From a sulfur-oxidizing endosymbiont of Gigantopelta aegis (lineage in GTDB: Bacteria; Pseudomonadota; Gammaproteobacteria; GRL18), in contig NZ_JAEHGE010000001.1 in the NCBI RefSeq assembly GCF_016097415.1, forward strand, positions 2,529,157 to 2,593,156: a DNA stretch of 64,000 bases. The letters are read 5' to 3'. Numbering within the stretch: the first letter of the stretch is position 1; each line of letters begins with the position of its first letter. The notes under the pieces are model-generated. The model ran no database searches. It was given only the letters and a program-made list of their open reading frames with translations, and was not told where the DNA came from. The translations under genes were made by a program, and so were the position numbers. Positions 1 through 11,800 of the stretch are shown in pieces.

Positions 1-579
1 AGAAACAGCAAATATCTTAGCCTTACCATTGCTGCTTAATGACAGTTCGTCACTGAATGTTGTCACCATGATATTGGCGGGTGAACGTCCGTCAGTGGAA
101 GCCAAGGCTTGCGAGGCATCTACTTCAGTGCTTTTATCAATATCGGCATTTTTTGACAGGATATGATAGCGTGAGTCTTCAATGTTATAAGCCAACTTGC
201 CTGTTTGTCGATCAAACCAGACGTTTGAAACCATGCCATGCTCTGCAGGATCAGCCCCAGTCGCTAAAGAGGTATGACCTACAACGGTTTCTGTATTGCT
301 ATGGCCATAGTGAGCATTGTTATACCAAAGGCCATTGTTTTTTAGATAGCGAAATCCACCCTGTCCCATATTTTTCATGTATTTATCAGGTAAATCGCCA
401 CGTAGTTGATCAACGGTGATTTGTAAAATCAGTTTAGGCTTTTTTGAGGGGGGGTTAGCGAATACGGTTGTAGTTAAACTGATAAGTGAAATAAAGCAGA
501 ATATGCTAAGGACATTTAATAAAAATTGATGAGCAATGTTTTGCTTGTTTAATACTATAATGTTTTTTGAACTATCCAT
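1..579 (-). CDS. Alkaline phosphatase superfamily protein, PafA-like (3' end cut by window)
   Basis: The first 193 residues are present, read leftward from the ATG at 577-579; the rest lies outside the window. Residues about 18-42 form a hydrophobic Sec-type signal ending near VFA-NPP, so the enzyme should be periplasmic. The mature part begins with ILQITVDQLRGD, the first metal-binding Asp region of type I phosphodiesterase/alkaline phosphatase enzymes. It continues with NTETVVGHTSLATGADP and EHGM. By alignment with the TxxxH nucleophile motif of this superfamily, Thr98 is the likely nucleophile and His102 follows it. PafA-like enzymes release phosphate from monoesters; a phosphodiesterase role cannot be excluded because the substrate-selecting residues are missing. 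The downstream gene on the same strand is outside the window. Confidence 0.8.
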   Translation of the reverse strand, partial: MDSSKNIIVLNKQNIAHQFLLNVLSIFCFISLISLTTTVFANPPSKKPKLILQITVDQLRGDLPDKYMKNMGQGGFRYLKNNGLWYNNAHYGHSNTETVVGHTSLATGADPAEHGMVSNVWFDRQTGKLAYNIEDSRYHILSKNADIDKSTEVDASQALASTDGRSPANIMVTTFSDELSLSSNGKAKIFAVS

Positions 580-685
580 CAGCTTTGTTTTGACCTTAGT
601 GATCCCTATAAGGTCAAAAATATAACATGGCCGGCAAATAAATTCTTGTTGTTTTAGTTCAATAATTTATCTTTTTAGATAATCA

Positions 686-1816
686 CTAAGACTCATGGGC
701 ACAAAGCAAGGATTTATCGGTTTCCCCGCTTTGAGCCATTTTTTCTAGAAAACTTAATACTTTGAGGCTGGCATTTTCCATTTCTTCCAGTGAATTTAAG
801 CCTGCAACAATATCATTGTCCATAAAATTATTAATTGCCTCAATACCGGCTTTATGGACAACAAGATGGGGCTGTTCAATGTCTGAATAACCGGGCAGTT
901 TAGAAAAACATTGCTTGCCATCACCTTCATAATACCATTTACCTAATCGGCATAAGGTGTGATCGGAAAAATCACTGGCTGTTTTTTCGCTTCTACCCAT
1001 AAAGACTTTATAAATTTCAAACTTATAAACTAGGTGATCCAGTTTTGCTAGTTCGACAAAGCTTCTTAAGGCTGAGGCGGAAATAGTGCCTTCCATTTGT
1101 AATGATAAATCTAATAAGCTATGCATATTATTGGCAGCTTGATCACCTATCTGGCCAAAATTTTCAGAATCGTTGGTCACGCTTTCCATTTGTTTTTGCG
1201 CAATTTCAGTATCTGATTGAATGACATTAACCAAGGAAGCAATTTCATCAGTCGCAATGCTGGCTCTTTCTGCTAGGGAGCGTACTTCATCAGCAACGAC
1301 GGCGAAACCACGTCCTTGCTCACCCGCACGAGCTGCTTCAATGGCAGCATTGAGGGCTAATAAGTTGGTTTGTTCAGAGATATCGCGAATGACTTTTACA
1401 AAACCACCAATGTTATCAGCATGTTTATTCAGTCCATTGACAGCTTCAGAGTTCTTTTGTGTGTCGCCAGACATTTTGTGTAAGCTACTGGCTATATCGT
1501 TAATGTTGTCACGGGTGGTAACGGATACCTCAGCTGCTTTTATGGCGACACTTTTTTCTTCTTTTAGAGTGACAGCCATGGTATTGAGCGAGCTTTGAAA
1601 GGCACTTAAAGAACTTCCAAAACGTTGAAAGTTTTCATAAATTCCCTGTGATAAAACCTGCTGTTGTTGTCCATTTGTATGTTGTTGTTGCAGGGCTGCA
1701 TTTTCTTGCTTGACCGTATTTAACTCGTCTTCTAATTGTTGATGTTTGTTTTTTAGCTCAGAGAGTTCTTCCTGAGTTTGTAATAATAATTTTTTATTTT
1801 TAGATGAAGTAAACAT
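686..1816 (-). CDS. Cytoplasmic methyl-accepting chemotaxis protein with C-terminal CZB domain
   Basis: 376 residues with no transmembrane segment. Residues 1-45 are a charged, glutamine-rich coiled coil. The centre is the MCP signalling domain, with the conserved hairpin tip [20 protein letters not shown] followed by [18 protein letters not shown]. After about residue 250 comes a chemoreceptor zinc-binding (CZB) domain: a His in KLDHLVYK, the Cys-containing [14 protein letters not shown] and two further His near [12 protein letters not shown] receptors bind zinc through a 3His/1Cys site and can sense hypochlorous acid or zinc. The protein should be a soluble receptor coupled to CheA/CheW. 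It stands alone between a phosphatase gene and the divergent ygiQ; no che genes are in the window. Confidence 0.9.
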   Translation of the reverse strand: MFTSSKNKKLLLQTQEELSELKNKHQQLEDELNTVKQENAALQQQHTNGQQQQVLSQGIYENFQRFGSSLSAFQSSLNTMAVTLKEEKSVAIKAAEVSVTTRDNINDIASSLHKMSGDTQKNSEAVNGLNKHADNIGGFVKVIRDISEQTNLLALNAAIEAARAGEQGRGFAVVADEVRSLAERASIATDEIASLVNVIQSDTEIAQKQMESVTNDSENFGQIGDQAANNMHSLLDLSLQMEGTISASALRSFVELAKLDHLVYKFEIYKVFMGRSEKTASDFSDHTLCRLGKWYYEGDGKQCFSKLPGYSDIEQPHLVVHKAGIEAINNFMDNDIVAGLNSLEEMENASLKVLSFLEKMAQSGETDKSLLCAHES

Positions 1817-2152
1817 ATAAATTCCACTAAGTTACATTAACTTTATACGGTTAATCTTTAATTTTTCAGTATTATAGCCTGTAGTATTCGGACTACATAG
1901 TATTTATCGGCATTTAAAGTTATTACTTTAAAAATATTGCTTTTTGTATGATAAATACGCTTAACTTAAGCAAATAATAGCCGAATAAAATTTAAAGTAC
2001 AGATATATTGTTATTATAATTATCAATATATGGGGTGTTGTAATTAATACCATAGTAAAACGCTTGGTTTTGTGGCTTTTAAAGGAAATAATAGGTTATA
2101 ATGGCTAATCTCCCAGCTAAACGCATCGACTGGATGCATTGAGTCTTTTCAC
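1817..2152. other. Divergent intergenic region between the CZB receptor and ygiQ
   Basis: 336 bp, strongly AT-rich, with no convincing reading frame. It must hold the promoters for both flanking genes. A TATAAT sequence at 2097-2102 is a possible -10 for ygiQ, but no good -35 lies 16-18 bp before it. No RNA gene or riboswitch fold was recognised. Confidence 0.4.
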
Positions 2153-4324
2153 ATGTCTACTGCAAAAAAATCCCGTTCGCATAAAAGTTCTAATTTGCAT
2201 AATATTTTCGCCTATGACAAATATTGGGCAGAATGCTATGGCATTTCTGATTTTTTACCCCACACACGTGAAGAAATGGAGGCTTTGGGCTGGGATTCCT
2301 GTGATGTTGTTTTAGTGACGGGTGATGCCTATGTTGACCATCCGAGTTTTGGTATGGCTTTAATTGGTCGTTTACTGGAATCACAAGGCTTTCGGGTTGG
2401 CATCATTGATCAACCGGATTGGCAAAGTTGTGAACCCTATAAGATACTGGGCAAGCCGAATTTATTTTATGGTGTCACTGCAGGCAATATGGATTCCATG
2501 ATCAATCGTTATACGGCAGATCGTAAATTACGCCATGACGATGCCTATACACCGGATGATGAGGGGGGTAAACGTCCTGACCATGCTGTTTCTGTTTATA
2601 CTCAACGTTGTAAAGAAGCCTGGTCTGATGTGCCGGTTGTCATTGGCGGAATAGAAGCCAGTCTCAGACGCATTGCGCATTATGATTATTGGTCGGATAA
2701 AGTGAAACGCTCGATATTGGTGGATTCAAAGGCTGATTTATTAGTTTTTGGTAATGGTGAGCGACAAATTACAGAAATAGCCCATCGTTTATCTCGCAGT
2801 GAAGACATCGCCAAGCTGGATAATATTCGTGGCACAGCTTATATGGTGAAACACCAGCAAAAAAACTGGATGGAAATTGATTCCAGTCGTGTTGATCGCC
2901 CGGGCAAGGTAGATGCGGTGGTGAGTCCATATAAAATGATCGATCAAAATAGTTGCTCGGATGCCAAGGCATCTAAAGACTCTAATGATATGGCTCAGCA
3001 AGTTAATGAGGCGGGTGAAATTGCTGTTCCTATAAAAAGTATTGCGAAAACGTTAAACCGTGAACGCTCGGTGATCCGTTTGCCGTCCTATGAAAAAGTA
3101 ATTGCCGATCAAGTGCTTTATGCTCATGCCTCCCGGGTGCTACACCTTGAAACCAATCCAGGTAATGCCCGAGCCTTAGTACAGCGTCATGGTGATCGTG
3201 ATGTGTGGTTAAATCCACCGCCTTTTCCTTTGACCACAGAAGAATTGGATCAACTCTTTGAATTACCTTATAAACGTACCCCGCATTCGGATTATGAAGG
3301 CAAAAAAATGCCTGCTTATGAGATGATCCGCTTTTCAATTAATATTATGCGTGGTTGCTTTGGTGGCTGTACTTTTTGTTCTATTACTGAGCATGAAGGC
3401 CGGATTATTCAGAATCGCTCAGAAGATTCAATTATTCGTGAGATTGAAGAAATACGGGATAATGTGCCGGAGTTTAAGGGCTATATTTCTGATCTGGGTG
3501 GTCCGACCGCTAATATGTGGCGACTGGCCTGTGATGATAGAAAGGTTGAGGCTGCTTGTCGGCGTTTATCCTGTGTTTTCCCCAAGATCTGTTCCCACAT
3601 GAATACAGATCACGGGCCTTTGACGCATTTATACCAACGGGCTCGACAATTACCCGGTATTAAAAAAGTGTTTGTTGCTTCTGGCTTACGTTATGATTTA
3701 GCCGTACGCTCACCTGAATACGTCAAAGAGTTAGTTACGCATCATGTGGGTGGCTATTTAAAAATTGCCCCTGAGCATACCGAAGAAGGTACGCTAAGCA
3801 AAATGATGAAGCCGAAAATAGACTCTTATTATGAATTCAAACAAATGTTTGAGCAGTTTTCTAAGGAAGCGGGCAAGGAACAATATTTGATCCCGTATTT
3901 TATTGCTGCACACCCTGGCACGACAATAGACGAAATGATCAATCTGGCATTATGGCTTAAAGAAAATGATTTTCGCTTGGATCAGGTGCAAAATTTTTAT
4001 CCATCACCAATGGCTACAGCCACGACGATGTACCATAGTGAACGTAATCCGCTGAAAAAACTCAGTTATAAATCAGAAAAAGTACTGACAGCAAAGGGTG
4101 AAAAAGTAAGGCGTTTGCATAAGTCCTTATTGCGTTACCATGATCCTAAAAACTGGCCTCAAATCCGGGAAACTTTACGAGAGATGGGACGACATGACCT
4201 GATAGGTGATGGTGATACGCAGCTCGTACCGGCTGAGGAAAAACGTAAAAACTCATTTTCGCGTGGGGCTAAAACGAATTTTATTCATAGGAAAAAGCCA
4301 AAGAATAAACGCGCTTCGGTTTAG
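2153..4324 (+). CDS. ygiQ: YgiQ family radical SAM protein
   Basis: 723 residues, the usual size for this large UPF0313/YgiQ family. The radical SAM cluster motif is Cys402-x3-Cys406-x2-Cys409 ([12 protein letters not shown]), which should hold a [4Fe-4S] cluster and bind S-adenosylmethionine. The N-terminal third has the family blocks [13 protein letters not shown] and [18 protein letters not shown], and the C-terminal part has the block [18 protein letters not shown]. The C-terminus is basic and disordered. The reaction of YgiQ proteins is not established, so this is a family assignment only. The ATG at 2153 has no clear Shine-Dalgarno sequence; no better in-frame start lies near. It is transcribed alone, convergent with the lytic transglycosylase gene. 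Confidence 0.92.
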   Translation: MSTAKKSRSHKSSNLHNIFAYDKYWAECYGISDFLPHTREEMEALGWDSCDVVLVTGDAYVDHPSFGMALIGRLLESQGFRVGIIDQPDWQSCEPYKILGKPNLFYGVTAGNMDSMINRYTADRKLRHDDAYTPDDEGGKRPDHAVSVYTQRCKEAWSDVPVVIGGIEASLRRIAHYDYWSDKVKRSILVDSKADLLVFGNGERQITEIAHRLSRSEDIAKLDNIRGTAYMVKHQQKNWMEIDSSRVDRPGKVDAVVSPYKMIDQNSCSDAKASKDSNDMAQQVNEAGEIAVPIKSIAKTLNRERSVIRLPSYEKVIADQVLYAHASRVLHLETNPGNARALVQRHGDRDVWLNPPPFPLTTEELDQLFELPYKRTPHSDYEGKKMPAYEMIRFSINIMRGCFGGCTFCSITEHEGRIIQNRSEDSIIREIEEIRDNVPEFKGYISDLGGPTANMWRLACDDRKVEAACRRLSCVFPKICSHMNTDHGPLTHLYQRARQLPGIKKVFVASGLRYDLAVRSPEYVKELVTHHVGGYLKIAPEHTEEGTLSKMMKPKIDSYYEFKQMFEQFSKEAGKEQYLIPYFIAAHPGTTIDEMINLALWLKENDFRLDQVQNFYPSPMATATTMYHSERNPLKKLSYKSEKVLTAKGEKVRRLHKSLLRYHDPKNWPQIRETLREMGRHDLIGDGDTQLVPAEEKRKNSFSRGAKTNFIHRKKPKNKRASV

Positions 4325-4362
4325 TTGATAATTAATAGTATTGTTCAGTTTGTACTCTTTGT

Positions 4363-4392
4363 GATGCGCTTCGTTCCTCAGCAGCATCCTAC
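4363..4392. repeat. Half copy of the REP-like repeat family
   Basis: This matches the right arm of the foldback repeats at 17030-17131 and 35967-36066 (GATGCG-TTCGTTCCTCA...CATCCTAC), but the opposite arm is absent. It overlaps the last codons of the lytic transglycosylase gene and supplies its TAG stop codon. Confidence 0.6.
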
Positions 4393-4976
4393 TGCTCATA
4401 CCATTTAGAGCTCATCGCCTTAAGCACCTTATTCGGATACCGAGCCTTTCCCAAACTGCCATTATAGCGTCCCAAAGCACGAAACAAATCCCCTTTTTCA
4501 ATTTTTAAATAATAACTCAAAATAGTACAACCAAACCTAAGGTTGGTTTGAATATCAAATAAATTATCATTGGGGTGGCCAATTTCTCGAAGCCAGAAGG
4601 GCATGATTTGCATTAAGCCTCTAGCGCCTACCCAGGAAAGGGCATATTGATCAAAGTTACTTTCCACTTGAATGACCGATAGAACCAGTTCAGGTTGCAA
4701 GTCAACTCGGCTCGCTTCCTGATGCACATATCTTAATATTTCCAGACGTTCTTCGGGATTCGGCACTTGTTTGGCCATGCGAGTAGACATATCCAATAGC
4801 CAGACTTCTGCATCAAAACGATCGGTAAAACTGGAGGTGTCTGCAACGGCTTCGATCAGTAAGTTTTTTAGTTTCTCATCGATCTGAGTGCGATAGTCTA
4901 AGGCCTGTGCTGTGTTCAAAGCACTGAGGAATAAGGCCAATAGCAGTATGCACAATAAATAATATGCATACGCCAT
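4389..4976 (-). CDS. Lytic transglycosylase, SLT domain (GH23-like)
   Basis: 195 residues from the ATG at 4974-4976, chosen because it begins a clean signal peptide (MAYAYYLLCILLLALFLSAL, cleavage near AQA-LDY). The frame stays open upstream into proS, which explains a longer apparent frame; another ATG at 5009 would overlap the end of proS. The SLT domain is recognisable from LVLSVIQVESNFDQYALS, where Glu is the probable catalytic acid, then GARGLMQIMP, then NLRFGCTILSYYL and ALGRYNGSLGK. Such enzymes cleave peptidoglycan glycan strands to 1,6-anhydro ends in the periplasm. It lies 16 bp after proS and is probably co-transcribed with it. Its stop codon falls inside a REP-like half repeat. 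Confidence 0.85.
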   Translation of the reverse strand: MAYAYYLLCILLLALFLSALNTAQALDYRTQIDEKLKNLLIEAVADTSSFTDRFDAEVWLLDMSTRMAKQVPNPEERLEILRYVHQEASRVDLQPELVLSVIQVESNFDQYALSWVGARGLMQIMPFWLREIGHPNDNLFDIQTNLRFGCTILSYYLKIEKGDLFRALGRYNGSLGKARYPNKVLKAMSSKWYEQ

Positions 4977-4992
4977 TGGTGTGTTGGGGTGT

Positions 4993-6699
4993 TTAAAGCG
5001 CCTGTACATGCTTGATGATATCTTCAACAGCAATTTCACTGGCTTCACTATCGGTACGGCCTTTAAATTCGAAGACACCCTTGTCAAGACTGCGCTCACC
5101 AATAACGATTCGGTAGGGGATACCAATTAATTCCATATTGGCAAACATGACCCCAGGACGCTCTTTGCGATCATCAAATAAGACTTCGATGCCAGCGGCT
5201 TGGAGGTCAGCATATAATTTGTCAGCCGTTTCACGGACACGTTCACTCTTATGCATGTTCATGGGTACAATACCGACTTTAAACGGTGCTAGAGCCGCTG
5301 GCCAGATAATGCCATTATCATCGTGATTCTGTTCAATGGCAGAAGCAACCACACGGGATACACCAATACCATAACAGCCCATGCTCATGATTTCGGCCTT
5401 ACCATTCATATCCAAGACACTGGCATCCATGGCTTTGGAATAGGTTTTGCCTAATTGGAAAATATGACCGACTTCAATACCGCGCTTAATGCTTAAAATG
5501 CCTTTGCCGTCAGGGCTGGGATCACCATCCAGGACATTACGAATATCGACTATAGTGCCAAGCTCAACATCGCGTTCCCAGTTGACACCCGTGCAATGCT
5601 GGCCATCAATATTAGCACCACAGACAAAATCACTGCAAGCGGCAGCACTGCGATCAACAAAGACTGGAATGTTCAGACCGATAGGGCCGATAGAACCCGC
5701 CTGACAATTGACGGCGGCTTTTATTTCATCATCGTTAGCGAAGGTTAAAGGATTGGCAATAGCCATTAATTTTTCTGCTTTGATTTCATTGAGTTCGTGA
5801 TCACCGCGTAGTACTAGGGCAATGACATCAGCTTCCACTTCTTCACTGGCTTTGACTAATAAGGTTTTAAGCACTTGGGCTGGTGGTACATTTAAAAACT
5901 GGCTGACTTCTTCAATACTATGTTGATTGGGTGTATCAATGGTGTTTTTTTCATTATGGGGGGCAGCGCGTTCGGTGTCACAAATGGCTTCAGCGAGTTC
6001 GACATTGGCTGCAAAGTTACTCTCACTACTAAACGCGATAGCATCTTCGCCGGAATCAGCGAGGACATGAAACTCATGGGAGGCATTGCCGCCAATTGAA
6101 CCTGTGTCAGCATGTACAGCACGAAACTCCAGCCCCATTCGACTAAAGATACGGGTGTAACAGTCGTACATCGTTTCATAGGTTTTTTGCAGGCAGTCTT
6201 GTGACGCATGAAAAGAATAGGCATCTTTCATAATAAATTCACGAGAGCGCATGATGCCGAAGCGGGGACGAATCTCATCACGAAACTTGGTTTGTACTTG
6301 ATAGAAGATAGCGGGTAATTGTTTATAGCTTTTTAATTCATAGCGTACCAGATCGGTGATCACTTCCTCATGGGTTGGGCCAATACAGAATTGACGATTA
6401 TGACGGTCAGTGACACGTAATAGTTCGGGGCCGTATTTTTGCCAACGACCGGATTCCTGCCATAGTTCAGCAGGTTGTACGGCAGGCATTAAGAGTTCCT
6501 GACCGCCAGAATTATTCATTTCTTCACGTACAATTGCTTCTGCCTTACGTAAAACTCTGAGTCCAAGTGGTAACCAGGAATAGAGACCTGATGCCAGTTT
6601 ACGGATCATACCGGAACGTAGCATCAGTTGATGGCTGATGATGGTGGCATCAGCAGGTGATTCTTTAAGAGTAGGTAGTAGATATTGTGAAGTACGCAT
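4993..6699 (-). CDS. proS: Prolyl-tRNA synthetase
   Basis: 568 residues, full length for the bacterial type. It begins [18 protein letters not shown] and carries class II motif 1 around [20 protein letters not shown], motif 2 in [21 protein letters not shown] and motif 3 near [18 protein letters not shown]. The insertion between motifs 2 and 3 is the editing (INS) domain that removes Ala-tRNA(Pro), with a K-TLL..A pattern near residue 280. The C-terminus is the anticodon-binding domain ([19 protein letters not shown]). It charges tRNA(Pro) in the cytoplasm. The gene heads a probable two-gene unit with the lytic transglycosylase. No frameshift is visible. Confidence 0.97.
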   Translation of the reverse strand: MRTSQYLLPTLKESPADATIISHQLMLRSGMIRKLASGLYSWLPLGLRVLRKAEAIVREEMNNSGGQELLMPAVQPAELWQESGRWQKYGPELLRVTDRHNRQFCIGPTHEEVITDLVRYELKSYKQLPAIFYQVQTKFRDEIRPRFGIMRSREFIMKDAYSFHASQDCLQKTYETMYDCYTRIFSRMGLEFRAVHADTGSIGGNASHEFHVLADSGEDAIAFSSESNFAANVELAEAICDTERAAPHNEKNTIDTPNQHSIEEVSQFLNVPPAQVLKTLLVKASEEVEADVIALVLRGDHELNEIKAEKLMAIANPLTFANDDEIKAAVNCQAGSIGPIGLNIPVFVDRSAAACSDFVCGANIDGQHCTGVNWERDVELGTIVDIRNVLDGDPSPDGKGILSIKRGIEVGHIFQLGKTYSKAMDASVLDMNGKAEIMSMGCYGIGVSRVVASAIEQNHDDNGIIWPAALAPFKVGIVPMNMHKSERVRETADKLYADLQAAGIEVLFDDRKERPGVMFANMELIGIPYRIVIGERSLDKGVFEFKGRTDSEASEIAVEDIIKHVQAL

Positions 6700-7593
6700 G
6701 GATTAATCTTCTTTACGATAAAGGTGATGTTAACAAAATTTTATAAGTGGCTCATTTTACCCTAAGCCGCCTGATGAAAATAGGGGAAAGCTTGTTATTG
6801 ATTAGAATGTTCGAGTAGCTCATCCGTAGTTAGGTAGAGGTATAACGAAAAATTATCATTACGTTATTAAAAAATCCAGTAAATAAACATAATAATGATT
6901 TTTTTAGGTTTATGACTCCCCCTAGGGTAAGTCCTAATAGAGTCCAAGGAAAGAAGTGATTATTATATGCCCATAAAAACAGCTAGATTATTATTAATTT
7001 TTCGCTTATAAAAGTTAGAACATTCTTATATTAGGTAATGATTATTTTTAATAAATGTTGTATAGTGTTGATTTTAATCAGGCTATATTATTCATTTTTG
7101 TGATAAAAAGTCATTTCCTAGTATAAATAATAAAAATTTAACTTATATGGATGTAGCAGCGGGCTCTAGTTAAAGAAAATAATAACAAAATAATAAAAAG
7201 TATCTTGTAATAACCCTAAAAAAATAATAAGTTTAGTAGTTCTATTGCGTGGTTTAGCCTAATTTCAGAGCTAGATTGCCCTAAATGAAAAAAAAGTCGC
7301 GACATTAGCTCGATACGTATAGAATATACCCCTGATACTTCCGTGATTACGATGCGAAAATTTATTTGTGAGCTAATATTAATCCATTATCTATTAACTT
7401 GTTAATAATACTTTTATACACCTGTTTTTATTACATAAATAACGATATACAGCTTTTTTATTCCATGTTTGATTTACAACACATTTGTTTACAAGACATT
7501 TACAACACTTTGTTTCAACATGGCTATGACTATTCACAACAGCGGTTTGTGAGCAAAATTACGAATACAAATTACTAATTAAAAAGGTATTAA
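6700..7593. other. Long AT-rich intergenic region between proS and the RND operon
   Basis: 894 bp with no reading frame of note on either strand and no recognised RNA gene. It lies between divergent genes, so it must contain the proS promoter and the promoter of the 7.6-17 kb operon. A short palindromic core (CCCCCTAGGG) sits near 6917. The length is unusual in this otherwise compact stretch, and a small RNA or the remains of a lost gene are possible, but I see nothing definite. Confidence 0.5.
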
Positions 7594-8733
7594 ATGATGT
7601 TTAGGCGTTTAAGCGGCATTTTAGTTTTAAGTCTTGGCTTGCTAGCGGCTGGGAATACTTTTTCTAGCGAAATTATTGAAGTAGGTGCGCAACGAGATTT
7701 AGAACAGGTTTTTTTAGGGGGAAGTGTTATCCCATATAAGGAAGTGACACTCTCCGCTCAAATGCCCGGGCGCGTAGAATTTTTAGCAGGTAATGAAGGT
7801 GATGCCTTTGACACAGGGGCATTACTGGTCAGTATCAGTGATGAAAGCTTATTAGCCAAACGTAAATCTGCCATTGCTCAATATGATCAGTCAGTTGCCT
7901 CTTTACAAAACTCTCAAGTTCAATACAATCGTGAACTTTGGTCTCCGCAGTCTGAAAATGCCACCCAGATGCCGGGCATGGGAATGCCGGGTATGTTCGA
8001 TCAAATGTTTACCAAGCAAATTGGCGACACCATGGGCTATGGTGATAGCGATGTTCAGCGTCAAGCTGATTTATACAATCAAGGTGCTGCAGTCAATCAG
8101 GCTCAGTCCAGAGTCAGAAGTGCCAGAGAAGCGATTAATGAAATTAACGCCAGTATTCGTGACACACGCTCCATTGCACCGTTTAAAGGTATGATCATTA
8201 AAAAGCTGGTTGAAGTCGGTGACACGGTACAGCCGGGTATGCCGCTTATTTCTTATGCTAATACCGATTACATCCGAATTCGCACCGAAGTCCCTGTCCG
8301 TTTAGTGCCGTTTATTAAAGTCGGCGATACCGTTAGAGCTTACCTTGATGTGAGTGGCATGATGATTCCAGCCAAAGTTGCGCAAATATATCCGTTGGCA
8401 GATAAGAGCAAACACACAGTTACCGTGAAATTTGATTTACCTATCGGTACTCATGGTGTACCGGGTATGTATGCTGAAGTCGCTATTCCGGTTAAAAATT
8501 CCCAGCCTAACACCTCTATTACTATTCCTAAAACGAGTATTCTTAAGCACATGGGTAGTTTGCCTAGTGTGTTGGTCATGAATGATAAAAATATCGCTGA
8601 ATTACACGTCATTCGTCTGGGTAAAAAAATCAATGGTGGTAAGTCCTTTACTGTTCTATCAGGTTTAAAATCGGGTGATCGTATTGTTGATCACCCACCT
8701 CAAAACTGGAAGCCGGGTTTGGAAATAAAATAA
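7594..8733 (+). CDS. RND efflux periplasmic adaptor subunit (membrane fusion protein, HlyD/AcrA type)
   Basis: 379 residues with an N-terminal signal (MMFRRLSGILVLSLGLLAAG). The order is that of an adaptor: a lipoyl half-motif (LSAQMPGRVEFLAGNEGDAF), an alpha-helical hairpin, the second lipoyl half (IAPFKGMIIKKLVEVGDTV, then QPGMPLISYA), a beta barrel and a membrane-proximal domain. The hairpin contains an unusual Met/Gly/Pro-rich stretch (QMPGMGMPGMFDQMF, about residues 128-142) that could be a flexible loop or a metal-binding patch; the function is unknown. It would connect the inner-membrane pump encoded 80 bp downstream to an outer-membrane channel. No TolC-like gene is in the window. Confidence 0.9.
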   Translation: MMFRRLSGILVLSLGLLAAGNTFSSEIIEVGAQRDLEQVFLGGSVIPYKEVTLSAQMPGRVEFLAGNEGDAFDTGALLVSISDESLLAKRKSAIAQYDQSVASLQNSQVQYNRELWSPQSENATQMPGMGMPGMFDQMFTKQIGDTMGYGDSDVQRQADLYNQGAAVNQAQSRVRSAREAINEINASIRDTRSIAPFKGMIIKKLVEVGDTVQPGMPLISYANTDYIRIRTEVPVRLVPFIKVGDTVRAYLDVSGMMIPAKVAQIYPLADKSKHTVTVKFDLPIGTHGVPGMYAEVAIPVKNSQPNTSITIPKTSILKHMGSLPSVLVMNDKNIAELHVIRLGKKINGGKSFTVLSGLKSGDRIVDHPPQNWKPGLEIK

Positions 8734-8813
8734 ACCCTTTTATTTCATGCCATCAATGGCATGTCATTCGGCAAAGTAATAACAAATAATAAGTACGAGT
8801 AAGTTTAATTATT

Positions 8814-11800
8814 ATGGATAACACAAAAAACAAACATGGCTTGGGTCTCGCTGGTAATCTGACTCGAACCTTTATGCATTCGCCATTGACCCTACTACTT
8901 TTGATCGCAACATTTGCTATCGGTTTGGCGGGCTTTATGATGACGCCCCGGCAGGAAGATCCACAAATCTCTGTGCCAATGGTTGATATCTTTGTCAATT
9001 ATCCTGGGGCATCGACAGAACAGGTTGCATCCTTAGTTGCTGTGCCTTTAGAACGTATTATGAGTGAGATTCCAGGCGTCAAACACGTCTATTCAGCTTC
9101 TCAGCGTGATCATGCTATAGTCACCGTGCAATTTGAAGTGGGTGAAGAAATGGGGCCCTCACTGGTCAAATTGTATGACCGGTTGCAATCGAATATGGAT
9201 AAAATTCCACCGGGTGTTTCCCAGCCTCTGGTTAAGCCTAAGGGAGTGGATGATGTACCTTTGGTGGCATTAACACTCTGGTCTGATAGTCTCGATGATG
9301 CGGCTTTGCGCTTAATTGCCCTCGATGTCATGCAGGAATTAAAAGAGATCCCTGAAACCAGCAAAAGTTTTGTTGTTAGTGGCCGTCAGGAACAATTACG
9401 TATTGAAGTGAAGCCTGAGCGCTTAGCGGGTTATGATATTACTCTAGAACAAATTGCCGGAACAATTATGACGGCCAATAGTGAAAAGACTGTTGGTTCT
9501 ATAGAATCAGGGGACAATAGCTTTAAACTCTATACTGGTTCGTTTTTGCGTAATGCAGAGGACGTGGAGCGTCTAGTTGTAGCTATGCACGATGGCAATC
9601 CTGTTTACGTTAGAGATGTTGCAGAAGTCATGCATGGCCCCGGCGAAGCACATAAATTTGTCAATTTTTATACCGGTGCCGCAACCTCAGAAACAAAAAT
9701 GGCCAATGGTGAGCCAGCAGTGACACTCGCCATTGCCAAAAAAGGCGGTACTAATGGTGTCAGTGTCGTAAAAGAAATTCTTTCCCGGGTTGAGGCCATG
9801 AAAGGTCGCTTAATTCCGAGTAATGTTGAATTAAGCGTGACCAGAAACTATGGTCAATCGGCTCAGGATAAAGTTAATGGCCTGATGTTTAAGTTGGTTC
9901 TGGTTACCGTTGCGGTATCAATACTGATTTTTTGGTTTTTAAATTGGCGTGCTGCTCTGGTATGCTTTATTGTTATTCCTAATGTTATTCTCGTGACAAC
10001 TTTCTTTGCTCTGGTGATGGGTTATACCATTGACCGGGTGAGTTTGTTTGCGCTGATTTTTTCGATAGGGATACTTGTAGATGATGCCATTGTGGTGGTC
10101 GAGAATATGTATCGGCGTTGGGCAATGGATGGTGAAATATCAGATGACACCTCGATTGATGCCGTAAGAGAAGTTGGTAATCCGACCATTCTTGCCACCT
10201 TTACCGTAATTGCAGCTTTACTACCTATGGGAATGGTACGCGGTATGATGGGACCCTATATGGAACCCATTCCAGCATTAGGCTCGGTAGCCATGATGTA
10301 TTCGTTATTTGCAGCATTTGTGTTCACTCCGTTTTTGGCGATTCGTTTTAAACCGAGTATGGACTCGCTGCAAAAAATGGAAGAATCAGAACATAAGACC
10401 GTTAAACAGTTGGACGGTTTTTATCGTGGTATTCTTAATCCCCTTATTGATAGCAAAGTAGCTGGCAATGGCTTTTTAATTGGCTTGTTTGTTATTTTCT
10501 TTATTGCTTGTAGTTTGTTTTATTTCAAATCTGTCAAAGTCAAAATGATGCCTTTGGATAATAAATCGGTTTTCAATGTAGTCATTAATTTTCCCGCCGG
10601 TACTTCCTTGCCTGTGACGGCTAACTTGACTCGTCAATTTGCGGAAGAAGTCAGACAAATTTCAGAAGTAACCGCTATCCAGTCTTATGTTGGTACAGCC
10701 TCACCCTTTGACTTTAATGGGCTGGTACGTCACTACTATTTGCGTCAACAGCCTTGGCAGGCAGACTTAAATGTACAGCTATTACACAAGAAACTGCGTG
10801 ATAGAACCAGTCATCAAATTGCTCAGGAAGTGCGAGAAACATTGACTGCGCTGATTGCCAAGAAAGTCAAAGAGGGTGTTTATACCCAGATTAATGCACC
10901 AAAAATTCAAATTGTAGAAATGCCACCAGGACCACCAGTATTACAATCAATGGTGGCAGAAGTTTATGGGCCGACGGCACATGAGCGCCATGCTGTGGCA
11001 ATGAAATTGACTCAGTTATTTGAACAGTCAAGTTCTATTACTGATGTGGATAATTATATTCAAAAACCGTATGAGATTTGGAATTTTAGAGTGAATCGTG
11101 AAAAAGCCATCCGTACTGGTGTCAGTGTGGATGCGATTAATAAAACCTTAGAAATGGCCATGGGTGGTTTTGTCTTAGGTGATATTAAGGATGGTTCAAT
11201 TCTTGAAGCGACGATGATTATTTTGCAAGTTCCCCTAGATGTGCGGGCTAATTTTAATTATTTGAGTCAATTACCTGTACCCACGCAGCAAGGTGGTAGT
11301 GTGCCCTTGGCTGAGTTAGGTGTGTTTTCAAAAGGGTATAAAGAAGCTATTATTTATCATAAAGATTTACGTCCAGTTGAATACGTCATTGGTGAAGTGG
11401 TCGGTGAATTTGCTGCGCCAATTTATGGCATGTTTGATGTTTGGGATATGTTGGCGCTGGAAGAAAACCTAGGGCCACGAAAGGAACACATAGTCGGTAC
11501 ATGGATGGCCCCCCCCGAATCCTCTACAATGCACAGCGAATCGGGCTTTGAATGGACGGGAGAGTGGACGGTCACGTATGAAACTTTCCGCGATATGGGG
11601 CTTGCCTTTGGCGTGGCGATTATCTTAATTTATATGCTGGTGGTTTGGGAATTTGGTAATTTTACCTTACCCGCCGTGGTTATCTCGCCAATTCCTTTGA
11701 CCCTAGTGGGAATTATTCCCGGGCATGCCATTATGGGGGCGGAGTTTACAGCAACCTCAATGATTGGTTTCATTGCCTTAGCGGGGATCATTGTCCGAAA

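Noticed and set aside
81-419. Plus-strand reading frame at the left edge
   Set aside because: It is antisense to a well-supported phosphatase gene with signal peptide and active-site motif on the minus strand.
4977-5126. N-terminal extension of the lytic transglycosylase into proS
   Set aside because: The extension overlaps proS coding sequence and would bury the signal peptide.
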